DNA of 64,000 nt from assembly GCA_949128115.1 (NCBI GenBank), contig OX421968.1, forward strand, positions 56,375,423 to 56,439,422. The letters are read 5' to 3'. The translations under genes were made by a program, and so were the position numbers. Positions 9,891 to 24,289 of the stretch are shown piece by piece. Source of the stretch: Anaspis maculata. Taxonomy: Eukaryota > Arthropoda > Insecta > Coleoptera > Scraptiidae. The notes beneath the pieces are model-generated. The model worked only from the letters and a program-made list of their open reading frames with translations, made no database searches and was not told the DNA's origin. The stretch's first letter is position 1, and each line of letters opens with the position of its first letter.

Positions 9891-12800
9891 GATCGGTCAC
9901 GACTTTTGGAGTTGTCAGCTACTTGTTCCAAACGCAACATCTGACGAACGAACACAAATATAGAAGAAAAGACACAATTGTTATCCAAAAAGTTCAGGTT
10001 TTAGCCCACGTGACTTCAGGCTTCAACCCACGTGACTTTGAAAACGATCGGTCACCACTTTTGAAGTTGGCAGCTACTCTTCCCAAACGCAACATCTGAC
10101 TAACGAACACAAATATAGAAGAAAAGACACAATTGTTATCCAAAAAGTTCAGGTTTCAACCCACGTGACTTCAGGCTTCAACCCACGTGACTTCAGGCTC
10201 CAACCCACGTGACTTTTGAAACGATCGGTCACGACTTTTGGAGTTGTCAGCTACTTGTTCCAAACGCAACATCTGACGAACGAACACAAATATAGAAGAA
10301 AAGACACAATTGTTATCCAAAAAGTTCAGGTTTTAACCCACGTGACTTCAGGCTTCAACCCACGTGACTTCAGTCTCCAACCCACGTGACTTTGAAAACG
10401 ATCAGTCACCACTTTTGAAGTTGGCAGCTACTCTTTCCAAACGCATCATCTGACGAACGAACACAAATATAGAAAAAAAGACACAATTGTTATCCAAAAA
10501 GCTCAGGTTTGATCCCACGTGACTCCAGGCTCCAACCCACGTGACTTCAGGCGCCAACCCACGTGACTTTGAGAACGATCGGTCACCACTTTTGAAGTTG
10601 GCAGCTACCCTTTCCAAACGCAACATCTGACGAACGAACACAAATATAGAAAAAAAGACACAATTGTTATCCAAAAAGTTCAAGTTTTAACCCACGTGAC
10701 TTCAGGCTTCAACCCACGTGACTTCAGGCTTCAACCCACGTGACTTTCAAAACGATCGGTCACCACTTTTGGAGTTGGCAGCTTTTTGTTCCAAACGCAA
10801 CATCTGACGAACGAACACAAATATAAAAAAAAAGACACAATTGTTATCCAAAAAGTTTAGGCTCCAACCCACGTGACTCCAGGCTCCAACCCACGTGACT
10901 TCAGGCTTCAACCCACGTGACTTTGAGAACGATCGGTCACCACTTTTAAAGTTGGCAGCTACTCTTTCCAATCGCATCATCTGACGAACGAACACAAATA
11001 TAGAAAAAAAGACACAATTGTTATCCAAAAAGTTCAGGTTCTAACCCACGTGACTTCAGGCTTCAACCCACGTGACTCCAGGCTTCAACCCACGTGACTT
11101 TAGGCTTCAACCCACGTGACTTTGAAAACGATCGGTCACCATTTTTGAAGTTGGCTGCTACTCTTTCCAATCGCAACATCTGACGAACGAACACAAATAT
11201 AGAAAAAAAGACACAATTGTTATCCAAAAAGTTCAGGTTCTAACCCACGTGACTTCAGGCTTCAACCCACGTGACTTCAGGCTCCAACCCACGTGACTCC
11301 AGGCTTCAGCCCACGTGACTTTGGAAACGATCGGTCACCACTTTTGATGTTGGCAGCTACTTGTTCCAAACGCAACATCTGACTAACGAACACAAATATA
11401 GAAGAAAAGACACAATTGTTATCCAAAAAGTTCAGGTTTTAACCCACGTGACTTCAGGCTTCAACCTGCGTGACTTCAGGCTCCAACCCACGTGACTTTT
11501 GAAACGATCGGTCACGACTTTTGGAGTTGTCAGCTACTTGTTCCAAACGCAACATCTGACGAACGTACACAAATATAGAAGAAAAGACACAATTGTTATC
11601 GAAGAAGTTCAGGTTTTAACCCACGTGACTTCAGGCTTCAACGCACGTGACTTCAGGCTTCAACCCACGTGACTTTGAAAACGATCGGTCACCACTTTTG
11701 AAGTTGGCAGCTACTCTTTCCAAACGCAACATCTGACGAACGAACACAAATATAGAAAAAAAGACACAATTGTTATCCAAAAAGTTCAGGTTTGAACCCA
11801 CGTGACTCCAGGCTCCAACCCACGTGACTTCAGGCTTCAACCCACGTGACTTTGAGAACGATCGGTCACCACTTTTGAAGTTGGCAGCTACTCTTTCCAA
11901 ACGCAACATCTGACGAACGAACACAAATATAGAAGAAAAGACACAATTGTTATCCAAAAAGTTCAGGTTTTAACCCACGTGACTTCAAGCTTCAACCCAC
12001 GTGACTTCAGGCTTCACCCCACGTGACTTCAGGCTTCAACCCACGTGACTTCAGGCTTCAACCCACGTGACTTTGAAAACGATCGGTCACCACTTTTGAA
12101 GTAGGCAGCTACTCTTTCCAAACGCAACATTTGACGAACGAACACAAATATAGAAAGAAAGACACAATTGTTATCCAAAAAGTTCAGGTTTGAACCCACG
12201 TGACTCCAGGCTCCAACCCACGTGACTTCAGGCTTCAACCCACGTGACTTTTAAAACGATCGGTCACCACTTTTGATGTTTGCAGCTACTTGTTTCAAAC
12301 GCAACATCTGACTAACGAACACAAATAGAGGAGAAAAGACACAATTGTTATCCAAAAAGTTCAGGTTTCAACCCACGTGACTTCAGGCTTCAACCCACGT
12401 GACTTTGAAAACGATCGGTCACCACTTTTGAAGTTTGCAGCTACTCTTTCCAAACGCAACATTTGACGAACGAACACAAATATAGAAAAAAAGACACAAT
12501 TGTTATCCAAAAAGTTCAGGTTCTAACCCACGTGACTTCAGGCTTCAACCCACGTGACTTTGAAAACGATCGGTCACCATTTTTGAAGTTGGCTGCTACT
12601 TTTTTCAAACGCAACATCTGACAAACGAACACAAATATAGAAAGAAAGACACAATTGTTATCCAAAAAAGTCAGGTTTGAACCCACGTGACTCCAGGATC
12701 CAACCCACGTGACTTCAGGCTTCAACCCACGTGACTTCAGGCTTCAACCCACGTGACTTCAGGCTCTAACCCACGTGACTTTCAAAACGATCGGTCACCA

Positions 12801-13142
12801 CTTTTGGAGTTGGCAGCTTCTTGTTCCAAACGCAACATCTGACGAACGAACACAAATATCAAAAAAAAGACACAATTGTTATCCAAAAAGTTCAGGCTCC
12901 AACCCACGTGACTTCAGGCTTCAACCCACGTGACTTCAGGCTCCAACCCACGTGACTTTTGAAACGATCGGTCACGACTTTTGTAGTTGTCAGCTACTTG
13001 TTCCAAACGCAACATCCGACGAACGAACACAAATATAGAAGAAAAGACACAATTGTTATCCAAAAAGTTCAGGTTTTAGCCCACGTGACTTCAGGCTTCA
13101 ACCCACGTGACTTCAGGCTTCAACCCACGTGACTTTTGAAAC

Positions 13143-16100
13143 GATCGGTCACGACTTTTGGAGTTGTCAGCTACTTGTTCCAAACGCAACTTCTGACGAA
13201 CGAACACAAATATAGAAGAAAAGACACAATTGTTATCCAAAAAGTTCAGGTTTTAACCCACGTGACTTCGGGCTTCAACCTACGTGACTTCAGGCTCCAA
13301 CCCACGTGACTTTTGAAACGATCGGTCACGACTTTTGGAGTTGTCAGCTACTTGTTCCAAACGCAACATCTGACGAACGAACACAAATATAGAAGAAAAG
13401 ACACAATTGTTATCGAAAAAGTTCAGGTTTTAACCCACGTGACTTCAGGCTTCAATGCACGTGACTTCAGGCTTCAACCCACGTGACTTTGAAAACGATC
13501 GGTCACCACTTTTGAAGTTGGCAGCTACTCTTTCCAAACGCAACATCTGACGAACGAACACAAATATAGAAAAAAAGACACAATTGTTATCCAAAAAGTT
13601 CAGGTTTGAACCCACGTGACTCCAGGCTCCAACCCACGTGACTTCAGGCTTCAACCCACGTGACTTTGAGAACGATCGGTCACCACTTTTGAAGTTGGCA
13701 GCTACTCTTTCCAAACGCAACATCTGACGAACGAACACAAATATAGAAGAAAAGACACAATTGTTATCCAAAAAGTTCAGGTTTTAACCCACGTGACTTC
13801 AGGCTTCAACCCACGTGACTTCAGGCTTCAACCCACGTGACTTTCAAAACGATCGGTCACCACTTTTGGAGTTGGCAGCTTTTTGTTCCAAACGCAACAT
13901 CTGACGAACGAACACAAATATAAAAAAAAAGACACAATTGTTATCCAAAAAGTTCAGGCTCCAACCCACGTGACTCCAGGCTCCAACCCACGTGACTTCA
14001 GGCTTCAACCCACGTGACTTTGAGAACGATCGGTCACCACTTTTAAAGTTGGCAGCTACTCTTTCCAATCGCATCATCTGACGAACGAACACAAATATAG
14101 AAAAAAAGACACAATTGTTATCCAAAAAGTTCAGGTTCTAACCCACGTGACTTCAGGCTTCAACCCACGTGACTTTAGGCTTCAACCCACGTGACTTTAG
14201 GCTTCAACCCACGTGACTTTGAAAACGATCGGTCACCATTTTTGAAGTTGGCTGCTACTCTTTCCAATCGCAACATCTGACGAACGAACACAAATATAGA
14301 AAAAAAGACACAATTGTTATCCAAAAAGTTCAGGTTTGAACCCACGTGACTCCAGGCTCCAACCCACGTGACTTCAGGCTTCAACCCACGTGACTTTGAG
14401 AACGATCGGTCACCACTTTTGAAGTTGGCAGCTACTCTTTCCAAACGCAACATCTGACGAACGAACACAAATATAGAAGAAAAGACACAATTGTTATCCA
14501 AAAAGTTCAGGTTTTAACCCACGTGACTTCAAGCTTAAACCCACGTGACTTCAGGCTTCAACCCACGTGACTTCAGGCTTCAACCCACGTGACTTCAGGC
14601 TTCAACTCACGTGACTTTGAAAACGATCGGTCACCACTTTTGGAGTAGGCAGCCACTCTTTCCAAACGCAACATCTGACGAACGAACACAAATATAGAAA
14701 GAAAGACACAATTGTTATCCAAAAAGTTCAGGTTTGAACCCACGTGACTCCAGGCTCCAACCCACGTGACTTCAGGCTTCAACCCACGTGACTTTTAAAA
14801 CGATCGGTCACCACTTTTGATGTTTGCAGCTACTTGTTTCAAACGCAACATCTGGCTAACGAACACAAATAGAGAAGAAAAGACACAATTGTTATCCAAA
14901 AAGTTCAGGTTTCAACCCACGTGACTTCAGGCTTCAACCCACGTGACTTTGAAAACGATCGGTCACCACTTTTGAAGTTGGCAGCTACTCTTTCCAAACG
15001 CAACATCTGACGAACGAACACAAATATAGAAAGAAAGACACAATTGTTATCCAAAAAGTTCAGGTTTGAACCCACGTGACTCCAGGCTCCAACCCACGTG
15101 ACTTCAGGCTTCAACCCACGTGACTTTTAAAACGTTCGGTCACCACTTTTGATGTTTGCAGCTACTTGTTTCAAACGCAACATCTGACTAACGAACACAA
15201 ATATAGAAGAAAAGACACAACTGTTATCCAAAAAGTTCAGGTTTTAACCCACGTGACTTCAGGTTTCAACCCACGTGACTTCAGGCTTCAACCCACGTGA
15301 CTTTGAAAACGATCGGTCGCCACTTTTGAAGTTGGCAGCTACTTTTTCCAAACGCAACATCTGACGAACGAACACAAATATAGAAAGAAAGACACAATTG
15401 TTATCCAAAAAGTTCAGGTTTGAACCCACGTGACTCCAGGCTCCAAACCACGTGACTTCAGGCTTCAACCCACGTGACTTTTAAAACGATCGGTCACCAC
15501 TTTTGATGTTGGCAGCTACTTGTTCCAAACGCAACATTTGACTAACGAACACAAATATAGAAGAAAAGACACAATTGTTATCCAAAAAGTTCGGGTTTTA
15601 AACCACGTGACTTCAGGCTTCAACCCGCGTGACTTCAGGCTTCACCCCACGTGACTTTGAAAACGATCGGTCACCACTTTTGAAGTTGGCAGCTACTCTT
15701 TCCAAACGCAACATCTGACGAACGAACACAAATATAGAAAAAAAGACACAATTGTTATCCAAAAAGTTCAGGTTTGAACCCACGTGACTCCAGGCTCCAA
15801 CCCACGTGACTTCAGGCTTCAACCCACGTGACTTTGAGAACGATCGGTCACCACTTTTGAAGTTGGCAGCTACTCTTTTCAAACGCAACATCTGACGAAC
15901 GAACACAAATATAGAAAAAAAGACACAATTGTTATCCAAAAAGTTCAGGTTCTAACCCACGTGACTTCAAGCTTCAACCCACGTGACTTCAGGCTTCAAC
16001 CCACGTGACTTCAGGCTTCAACCCACGTGACTTCATGCTTCAACCCACGTGACTTCAGGCTTTAACCCACGTGACTTTGAAAACGATCGGTCACCATTTT

Positions 16101-19100
16101 TGAAGTTGGCTGCTACTCTTTTCAAACGCAACATCTGACAAACTGACACAAATATAGAAAGGAAGACACAATTGTTATCCAAAAAAGTCAGGTTTGAACC
16201 CACGTGACTTCAGGCTCCAACCCTCGTGACTTCAGGCTTCAACCCACGTGACTTCAGGCTTCAACCCACGTGACTTCAGGCTCTAACCCACGTGACTTTC
16301 AAAACGATCGGTCACCACTTTTGGAGTTGGCAGCTTCTTGTTCCAAACGCAACATCTGACGAACGAACACAAATATCAAAAAAAAGACACAATTGTTATC
16401 AAAAAAGTTCAGGCTCCATTCCACGTGACTTCAGGCTTCAACCCACGTGACTTTAGGCTCCAACCCACGTGACTTTTGAAACGATCGGTCACGACTTTTG
16501 GAGTTGTCAGCTACTTGTTCCAAACGCAACATCTGACGAACGAACACAAATATAGAAGAAAAGACACAATTGTTATCCAAAAAGTTCAGGTTTTAACCCA
16601 CGTGACTTCAGGCTTCAACCCACGTGACTTCAGGCTTCAACCCACGTGACTTCAGGCTTCAACCCACGTGACTTTGAAAACGATCGGTCACCACTTTTGA
16701 AGTTGGCAGCTACTCTTTCCAAACGCAACATCTGACGAACGAACACAAATATAGAAAAAAAGACACAATTGTTATCCAAAAAGTTCAGGTTCTAACCCAC
16801 GTGACTTCAGGCTTCAACCCACGTGACTTTGAAAACGATCGGTCACCATTTTTGAAGTTGGCTGCTACTCTTTTCAAACTCAACATCTGACAAACGAACA
16901 CAAATATAGAAAGAAAGACACAATTGTTATCCAAAAAAGTCAGGTTTGAACCCACGTGACTCCTTGCTCCATCCCACGTGACTTCAGGCTTCAACCCACG
17001 TGACTTCAGGCTTCAACCCACGTGACTTCAGGCTCCAACCCACGTGACTTTCAAAACGATCGGTCACCACTTTTGGAGTTGGCAGCTTTTTGTTCCAAAC
17101 GCAACATCTGACGAACGAACACAAATATCAAAAAAATGACACAATTGTTATCCAAAAAGTTCAGGCTCCAACCCACGTGACTTCAGGCTTCAACCCACGT
17201 GACTTCAGGCTCCAACCCACGTGACTTTTGAAACGATCGATCACGACTTTTGGAGTTGTCAGCTACTTGTTCCAAACGCAACATCTGACGAACGAACACA
17301 AATATAGAAGAAAAGACACAATTGTTATCCAAAAAGTTCAGGTTTTAACCCACGTGACTTCAGGCTTCAACCCACGTGACTTCAGGCTTCAACCCACGTG
17401 ACTTTGAAAACGATCGGTCACCACTTTTGAAGTTGGCAGCTACTCTTTCCAAACGCAACATCTGACTAACGAACACAAATATAGAAGAAAAGACACAATT
17501 GTTATCCAAAAAGTTCAGGTTTCAACCCACGTGACTTCAGGCTTCAACGTACGTGACTTCAGGCTTCAACCCACGTGACTTCAGGCTCCAACCCACGTGA
17601 CTTTTGAAACGATCGGTCACGACTTTTGGAGTTGTCAGCTACTTGTTCCAAACGCAACATCTGACGAACGAACACAAATATAGAGAAAAAGACACAATTG
17701 TTATCCAAAAAGTTCAGGTTCTAACCCACGTGACTCCAGGCTTCAACCCACGTGACTTCGGGCTTCAACCCACGTGATTTTGAAAACGATCGGTCTTCAT
17801 TTTTGAAGTTGGCTGCTACTCTTTCCAAACGCAACATCTGACGAACGAACACAAATATAGAAAAAAAAAAACAATTGTTATCCAAATAGTTCAGGTTTGA
17901 ACCCACGTGACTCCAGGCTCCAACCCACGTGAGTTCAGGCTTCAACCCACGTGACTTTGAAAACGATCGGTCACCACTTTTGAAGTTGGCAGCTACTCTT
18001 TCCAAACGCAACATCTGACGAACGAACACAAATATAGAGAAAAAGACACAATTGTTTTCCAAAAAGTTCAGGTTCTAACCCACGTGACTTCAAGCTTCAA
18101 CCCACGTGACTTCGGGCTTCAACCCACGTGACTTTGAAAACGATCGGTCACCATTTTTGAAGTTGGCTGCTACTCTTTCCAAACGCAACATCTGACGAAC
18201 GAACACAAATATAGAAAAAAAAAACAATTGTTATCCAAATAGTTCAGGTTTGAACCCACGTGACTCCAGGCTCCAACCCACGTGACTTCAGGCTTCAACC
18301 CACGTGACTTTGAGAACGATCGGTCACCACTTTTGGAGTTGGCAGCTACTCTTTCCAAACGCAACATCTGACGAACGAACACAAATATAGAAGAAAAGAC
18401 ACAACTGTTATCCAAAAAGTTCAGGTTATAACCCACGTGACTTCAGGTTTCAACCCACGTGACTTCAGGCTTCAACACACGTGACTTTGAAAACGATCGG
18501 TCACCACTTTTGAAGTTGGCAGCTACTTTTTCCAAACGCAACATCTGACGAACGAACACAAATATAGAAAGAAAGACACAATTGTTATCCAAAAAGTTCA
18601 GGTTTGAACCCACGTGACTCCAGACTCCAAACCACGTGACTTCAGGCTTCAACCCACGTGACTTTTAAAACGATCGGTCACCACTTTTGATGTTGGCAGC
18701 TACTTGTTCCAAACGCAACATCTGACTAACGAACACAAATATAGAAGAAAAGACACAATTGTTATCCAAAAAGTTCAGGTTTTAACCCACGTGACTTCAG
18801 GCTTCAACCCGCGTGACTTCAGGCTTCACCCCACGTGATATGAAAACGATCGGTCACCACTTTTGAAGTTGGCAGCTACTCTTTCCAAACGCAACATCTG
18901 ACGAACGAACACAAATATAGAAAAAAAGACACAATTGTTATCCAAAAAGTTCAGGTTTGAACCCACGTGACTCCAGGCTCCAACCCACGTGACTTCAGGC
19001 TTCAACCCACGTGACTTTGAGAACGATCGGTCACCACTTTTGAAGTTGGCAGCTACTCTTTCCAAACGCAACATCTGACGAACGAACACAAATATAGAAG

Positions 19101-22100
19101 AAAAGACACAATTGTTATCCAAAAAGTTCAGGTTTTAACCCACGTGACTTCAAGCTTCAACCCACGTGACTTCAGGCTTCAACCCACGTGACTTCAGGCT
19201 CCAACCCACGTGACTTCAGGCTTCAGCCCACGTGACTTTGAAAACGATCGGTCACCACTTTTGAAGTTGGCAGCTACTCTTTCCAAACGCAACATCTGAC
19301 GAACGAACACAAATATAGAAAAAAAGACACAATTGTTATCCAAAAAGTTCAGGTTCTAACCCACGTGACTTCAGGCTTCAACCCACGTGACTTCATGCTC
19401 CATCCCACGTGACTTCAGGCTTCAACCCACGTGACTTTGAAAACGATCGGTCACCAATTTTGAAGTTGGCTGCTACTTTTTTCAAACGCAACATCTGACA
19501 AACGAACACAAATATAGAAAGAAAGACACAATTGTTATCCAAAAAAGTCAGGTTTGAACCCACGTGACTCCAGGCTCCAACCCACGTGACTTCAGGCTTC
19601 AACCCACGTGACTTCAGGCTTCAACCCACGTGACTTCAGGCTCCAACCCACGTGACTTTCAAAACGATCGGTCACCACTTTTGGAGTTGGCAGCTTCTTG
19701 TTCCAAACGCAACATCTGACGAACGAACACAAATATCAAAAAAAAGACACAATTGTTATCCAAAAAGTTCAGGCTTCAACCCACGTGACTTCAGGCTCCA
19801 ACCCACGTGACTTTTGAAACGATCGGTCACGACTTTTGGAGTTGTCAGCTACTTGTTCCAAACGCAACATCTGACGAACGAACACAAATATAGAAGAAAA
19901 GACACAATTGTTATCCAAAAAGTTCAGGTTTTAGCCCACGTGACTTCAGGCTTCAACCCACGTGACTTCAGGCTTCAACCCACGTGACTTTGAAAACGAT
20001 CGGTCACCACTTTTGAAGTTGGCAGCTACTCTTCCCAAACGCAACATCTGACTAACGAACACAAATATAGAAGAAAAGACACAATTGTTATCCAAAAAGT
20101 TCAGGTTTCAACCCACGTGACTTCAGGCTTCAACCCACGTGACTTCAGGCTCCAACCCACGTGACTTTTGAAACGATCGGTCACGACTTTTGGAGTTGTC
20201 AGCTACTTGTTCCAAACGCAACATCTGACGAACGAACACAAATATAGAAGAAAAGACACAATTGTTATCCAAAAAGTTCAGGTTTTAACCCACGTGACTT
20301 CAGGCTTCAACCCACGTGACTTCAGTCTCCAACCCACGTGACTTTGAAAACGATCAGTCACCACTTTTGAAGTTGGCAGCTACTCTTTCCAAACGCATCA
20401 TCTGACGAACGAACACAAATATAGAAAAAAAGACACAATTGTTATCCAAAAAGCTCAGGTTTGATCCCACGTGACTCCAGGCTCCAACCCACGTGACTTC
20501 AGGCGCCAACCCACGTGACTTTGAGAACGATCGGTCACCACTTTTGAAGTTGGCAGCTACCCTTTCCAAACGCAACATCTGACGAACGAACACAAATATA
20601 GAAAAAAAGACACAATTGTTATCCAAAAAGTTCAAGTTTTAACCCACGTGACTTCAGGCTTCAACCCACGTGACTTCAGGCTTCAACCCACGTGACTTTC
20701 AAAACGATCGGTCACCACTTTTGGAGTTGGCAGCTTTTTGTTCCAAACGCAACATCTGACGAACGAACACAAATATAAAAAAAAAGACACAATTGTTATC
20801 CAAAAAGTTTAGGCTCCAACCCACGTGACTCCAGGCTCCAACCCACGTGACTTCAGGCTTCAACTCACGTGACTTTGAGAACGATCGGTCACCACTTTTG
20901 AAGTTGGCAGCTACTCTTTCCAATCGCATCATCTGACGAACGAACACAAATATAGAAAAAAAGACACAATTGTTATCCAAAAAGTTCAGGTTCTAACCCA
21001 CGTGACTTCAGGCTTCAACCCACGTGACTTCAGGCTTCAACCCACGTGACTTTAGGCTTCAACCCACGTGACTTTGAAAACGATCGGTCACCATTTTTGA
21101 AGTTGGCTGCTACTCTTTCCAATCGCAACATCTGACGAACGAACACAAATATAGAAAAAAAGACACAATTGTTATCCAAAAAGTTCAGGTTCTAACCCAC
21201 GTGACTTCAGGCTTCAACCCACGTGACTTCAGGCTCCAACCCACGTGACTCCAGGCTTCAGCCCACGTGACTTTTGAAACGATCGGTCACCACTTTTGAT
21301 GTTGGCAGCTACTTGTTCCAAACGCAACATCTGACTAACGAACACAAATATAGAAGAAAAGACACAATTGTTATCCAAAAAGTTCAGGTTTTAACCCACG
21401 TGACTTCAGGCTTCAACCTGCGTGACTTCAGGCTCCAACCCACGTGACTTTTGAAACGATCGGTCACGACTTTTGGAGTTGTCAGCTACTTGTTCCAAAC
21501 GCAACATCTGACGAACGAACACAAATATAGAAGAAAAGACACAATTGTTATCGAAGAAGTTCAGGTTTTAACCCACGTGACTTCAGGCTTCAACGCACGT
21601 GACTTCAGGCTTCAACCCACGTGACTTTGAAAACGATCGGTCACCACTTTTGAAGTTGGCAGCTACTCTTTCCAAACGCAACATCTGACGAACGAACACA
21701 AATATAGAAAAAAAGACACAATTGTTATCCAAAAAGTTCAGGTTTGAACCCACGTGACTCCAGGCTCCAACCCACGTGACTTCAGGCTTCAACCCACGTG
21801 ACTTTGAGAACGATCGGTCACCACTTTTGAAGTTGGCAGCTACTCTTTCCAAACGCAACATCTGACGAACGAACACAAATATAGAAGAAAAGACACAATT
21901 GTTATCCAAAAAGTTCAGGTTTTAACCCACGTGACTTCAAGCTTCAACCCACGTGACTTCAGGCTTCAACCCACGTGACTTTGAAAATGATCGGTCACCA
22001 CTTTTGAAGTTGGCAGCTACTCTTTCCAAACGCAACATCTGACGAACGAACACAAATATAGAAAAAAAGACACAATTGTTATCCAAAAAGTTCAGGTTTG

Positions 22101-23404
22101 AACCCACGTGACTCCAGGCTCCAACCCACGTGACTTCAGGCTTCAACCCACGTGACTTTGAGAACGATCGGTCACCACTTTTGAAGTTGGCAGCTACTCT
22201 TTCCAAACGCAACATCTGACGAACGAACACAAATATAGAAGAAAAGACACAATTGTTATCCAAAAAGTTCAGGTTTTAACCCACGTGACTTCAGGCTTCA
22301 ACCCACGTGACTTCAGGCTTCAACCCACGTGACTTTGAAAACGATCGGTCACCACTTTTGAAGTAGGCAGCTACTCTTTCCAAACGCAACATTTGACGAA
22401 CGAACACAAATATAGAAAGAAAGACACAATTGTTATCCAAAAAGTTCAGGTTTGAACCCACGTGACTCCAGGCTCCAACCCACGTGACTTCAGGCTTCAA
22501 CCCACGTGACTTTTAAAACGATCGGTCACCACTTTTGATGTTTGCAGCTACTTGTTTCAAACGCAACATCTGACTAACGAACACAAATAGAGGAGAAAAG
22601 ACACAATTGTTATCCAAAAAGTTCAGGTTTCAACCCACGTGACTTCAGGCTTCAACCCACGTGACTTTGAAAACGATCGGTCACCACTTTTGAAGTTTGC
22701 AGCTACTCTTTCCAAACGCAACATTTGACGAACGAACACAAATATAGAAAAAAAGACACAATTGTTATCCAAAAAGTTCAGGTTCTAACCCACGTGACTT
22801 CAGGCTTCAACCCACGTGACTTTGAAAACGATCGGTCACCATTTTTGAAGTTGGCTGCTACTTTTTTCAAACGCAACATCTGACAAACGAACACAAATAT
22901 AGAAAGAAAGACACAATTGTTATCCAAAAAAGTCAGGTTTGAACCCACGTGACTCCAGGATCCAACCCACGTGACTTCAGGCTTCAACCCACGTGACTTC
23001 AGGCTTCAACCCACGTGACTTCAGGCTCTAACCCACGTGACTTTCAAAACGATCGGTCACCACTTTTGGAGTTGGCAGCTTCTTGTTCCAAACGCAACAT
23101 CTGACGAACGAACACAAATATCAAAAAAAAGACACAATTGTTATCCAAAAAGTTCAGGCTCCAACCCACGTGACTTCAGGCTTCAACCCACGTGACTTCA
23201 GGCTCCAACCCACGTGACTTTTGAAACGATCGGTCACGACTTTTGTAGTTGTCAGCTACTTGTTCCAAACGCAACATCCGACGAACGAACACAAATATAG
23301 AAGAAAAGACACAATTGTTATCCAAAAAGTTCAGGTTTTAGCCCACGTGACTTCAGGCTTCAACCCACGTGACTTCAGGCTTCAACCCACGTGACTTTTG
23401 AAAC
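13143..23404 (+). repeat. Family A higher-order repeat, copy A2 (10,262 bp)
   Basis: It matches A1 without the 1,680-bp duplication and matches A3 at offset 10,439 over about 24.3-32.3 kb. Relative to A1 it has one extra 22-bp unit near 19960 and a net 310 bp (two monomers added, two 22-bp units fewer) near 21960-22310, where a core with the rare AAAATGATCGG occurs at 21988. TTTTGAAGTTGG near 20894 differs from TTTTAAAGTTGG at the same place in A1 and A3. Confidence 0.9.
15842..16084 (+). repeat. 243-bp six-unit monomer, family A copy 2
   Basis: This is the counterpart of the monomer at 4232-4474, offset 11,610 bp, with the same order of 22-bp variants (AAGCTTC, two AGGCTTC, ATGCTTC, AGGCTTT). 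Confidence 0.88.
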
Positions 23405-23935
23405 GATCGGTCACGACTTTTGGAGTTGTCAGCTACTTGTTCCAAACGCAACTTCTGACGAACGAACACAAATATAGAAGAAAAGACACAATTGTTATCC
23501 AAAAAGTTCAGGTTTTAACCCACGTGACTTCGGGCTTCAACCTACGTGACTTCAGGCTCCAACCCACGTGACTTTTGAAACGATCGGTCACGACTTTTGG
23601 AGTTGTCAGCTACTTGTTCCAAACGCAACATCTGACGAACGAACACAAATATAGAAGAAAAGACACAATTGTTATCGAAAAAGTTCAGGTTTTAACCCAC
23701 GTGACTTCAGGCTTCAATGCACGTGACTTCAGGCTTCAACCCACGTGACTTTGAAAACGATCGGTCACCACTTTTGAAGTTGGCAGCTACTCTTTCCAAA
23801 CGCAACATCTGACGAACGAACACAAATATAGAAAAAAAGACACAATTGTTATCCAAAAAGTTCAGGTTTGAACCCACGTGACTCCAGGCTCCAACCCACG
23901 TGACTTCAGGCTTCAACCCACGTGACTTTGAGAAC

Positions 23936-24289
23936 GATCGGTCACCACTTTTGAAGTTGGCAGCTACTCTTTCCAAACGCAACATCTGACGAACGAACAC
24001 AAATATAGAAAAAAAGACACAATTGTTATCCAAAAAGTTCAGGTTTGAACCCACGTGACTCCAGGCTCCAACCCACGTGACTTCAGGCTTCAACCCACGT
24101 GACTTTGAGAACGATCGGTCACCACTTTTGAAGTTGGCAGCTACTCTTTCCAAACGCAACATCTGACGAACGAACACAAATATAGAAGAAAAGACACAAT
24201 TGTTATCCAAAAAGTTCAGGTTTTAACCCACGTGACTTCAGGCTTCAACCCACGTGACTTCAGGCTTCAACCCACGTGACTTTCAAAAC
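23936..24289 (+). repeat. Local amplification of an alpha monomer (two matching 177-bp units)
   Basis: Core GATC sites at 23936, 24113 and 24290 are 177 bp apart. The two units carry the same GACTTTGAGAACGATCGG left edge and TTTGAACCC unit; they differ mainly at TATAGAAAAAAAG against TATAGAAGAAAAG. A1 and A2 have one such unit here. This single-monomer gain explains the change in offset from 10,262 to 10,439. Confidence 0.87.

Larger units (their letters stand above)
1533..13142 (+). repeat. Family A higher-order repeat, copy A1 (11,610 bp)
   Basis: From 1533 to about 8210 this matches 13143 to about 19820 at a constant offset of 11,610. It then holds an extra 1,680-bp block (8211-9890), after which offsets to copy A2 become 9,930, then 9,952 after A2 gains one 22-bp unit near 19960, and 10,262 after A2 gains two monomers near 22000. 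A1 contains all five core types, the 243-bp monomer and the long A-run monomers. Within A1 the segment near 2241-2515 is nearly repeated near 10754-11028, so the unit itself was built from older duplications. Substitutions distinguishing it from A2 include GAACGTACAC near 11566 (GAACGAACAC in A2) and TTTGGAAACG near 11320 (TTTTGAAACG in A2). Confidence 0.9.

Noticed and set aside
9884..10099. 71-codon plus-strand open frame
   Set aside because: It lies inside ordinary delta/beta/alpha monomers and depends on local substitutions. Equivalent sites in other copies are not open.
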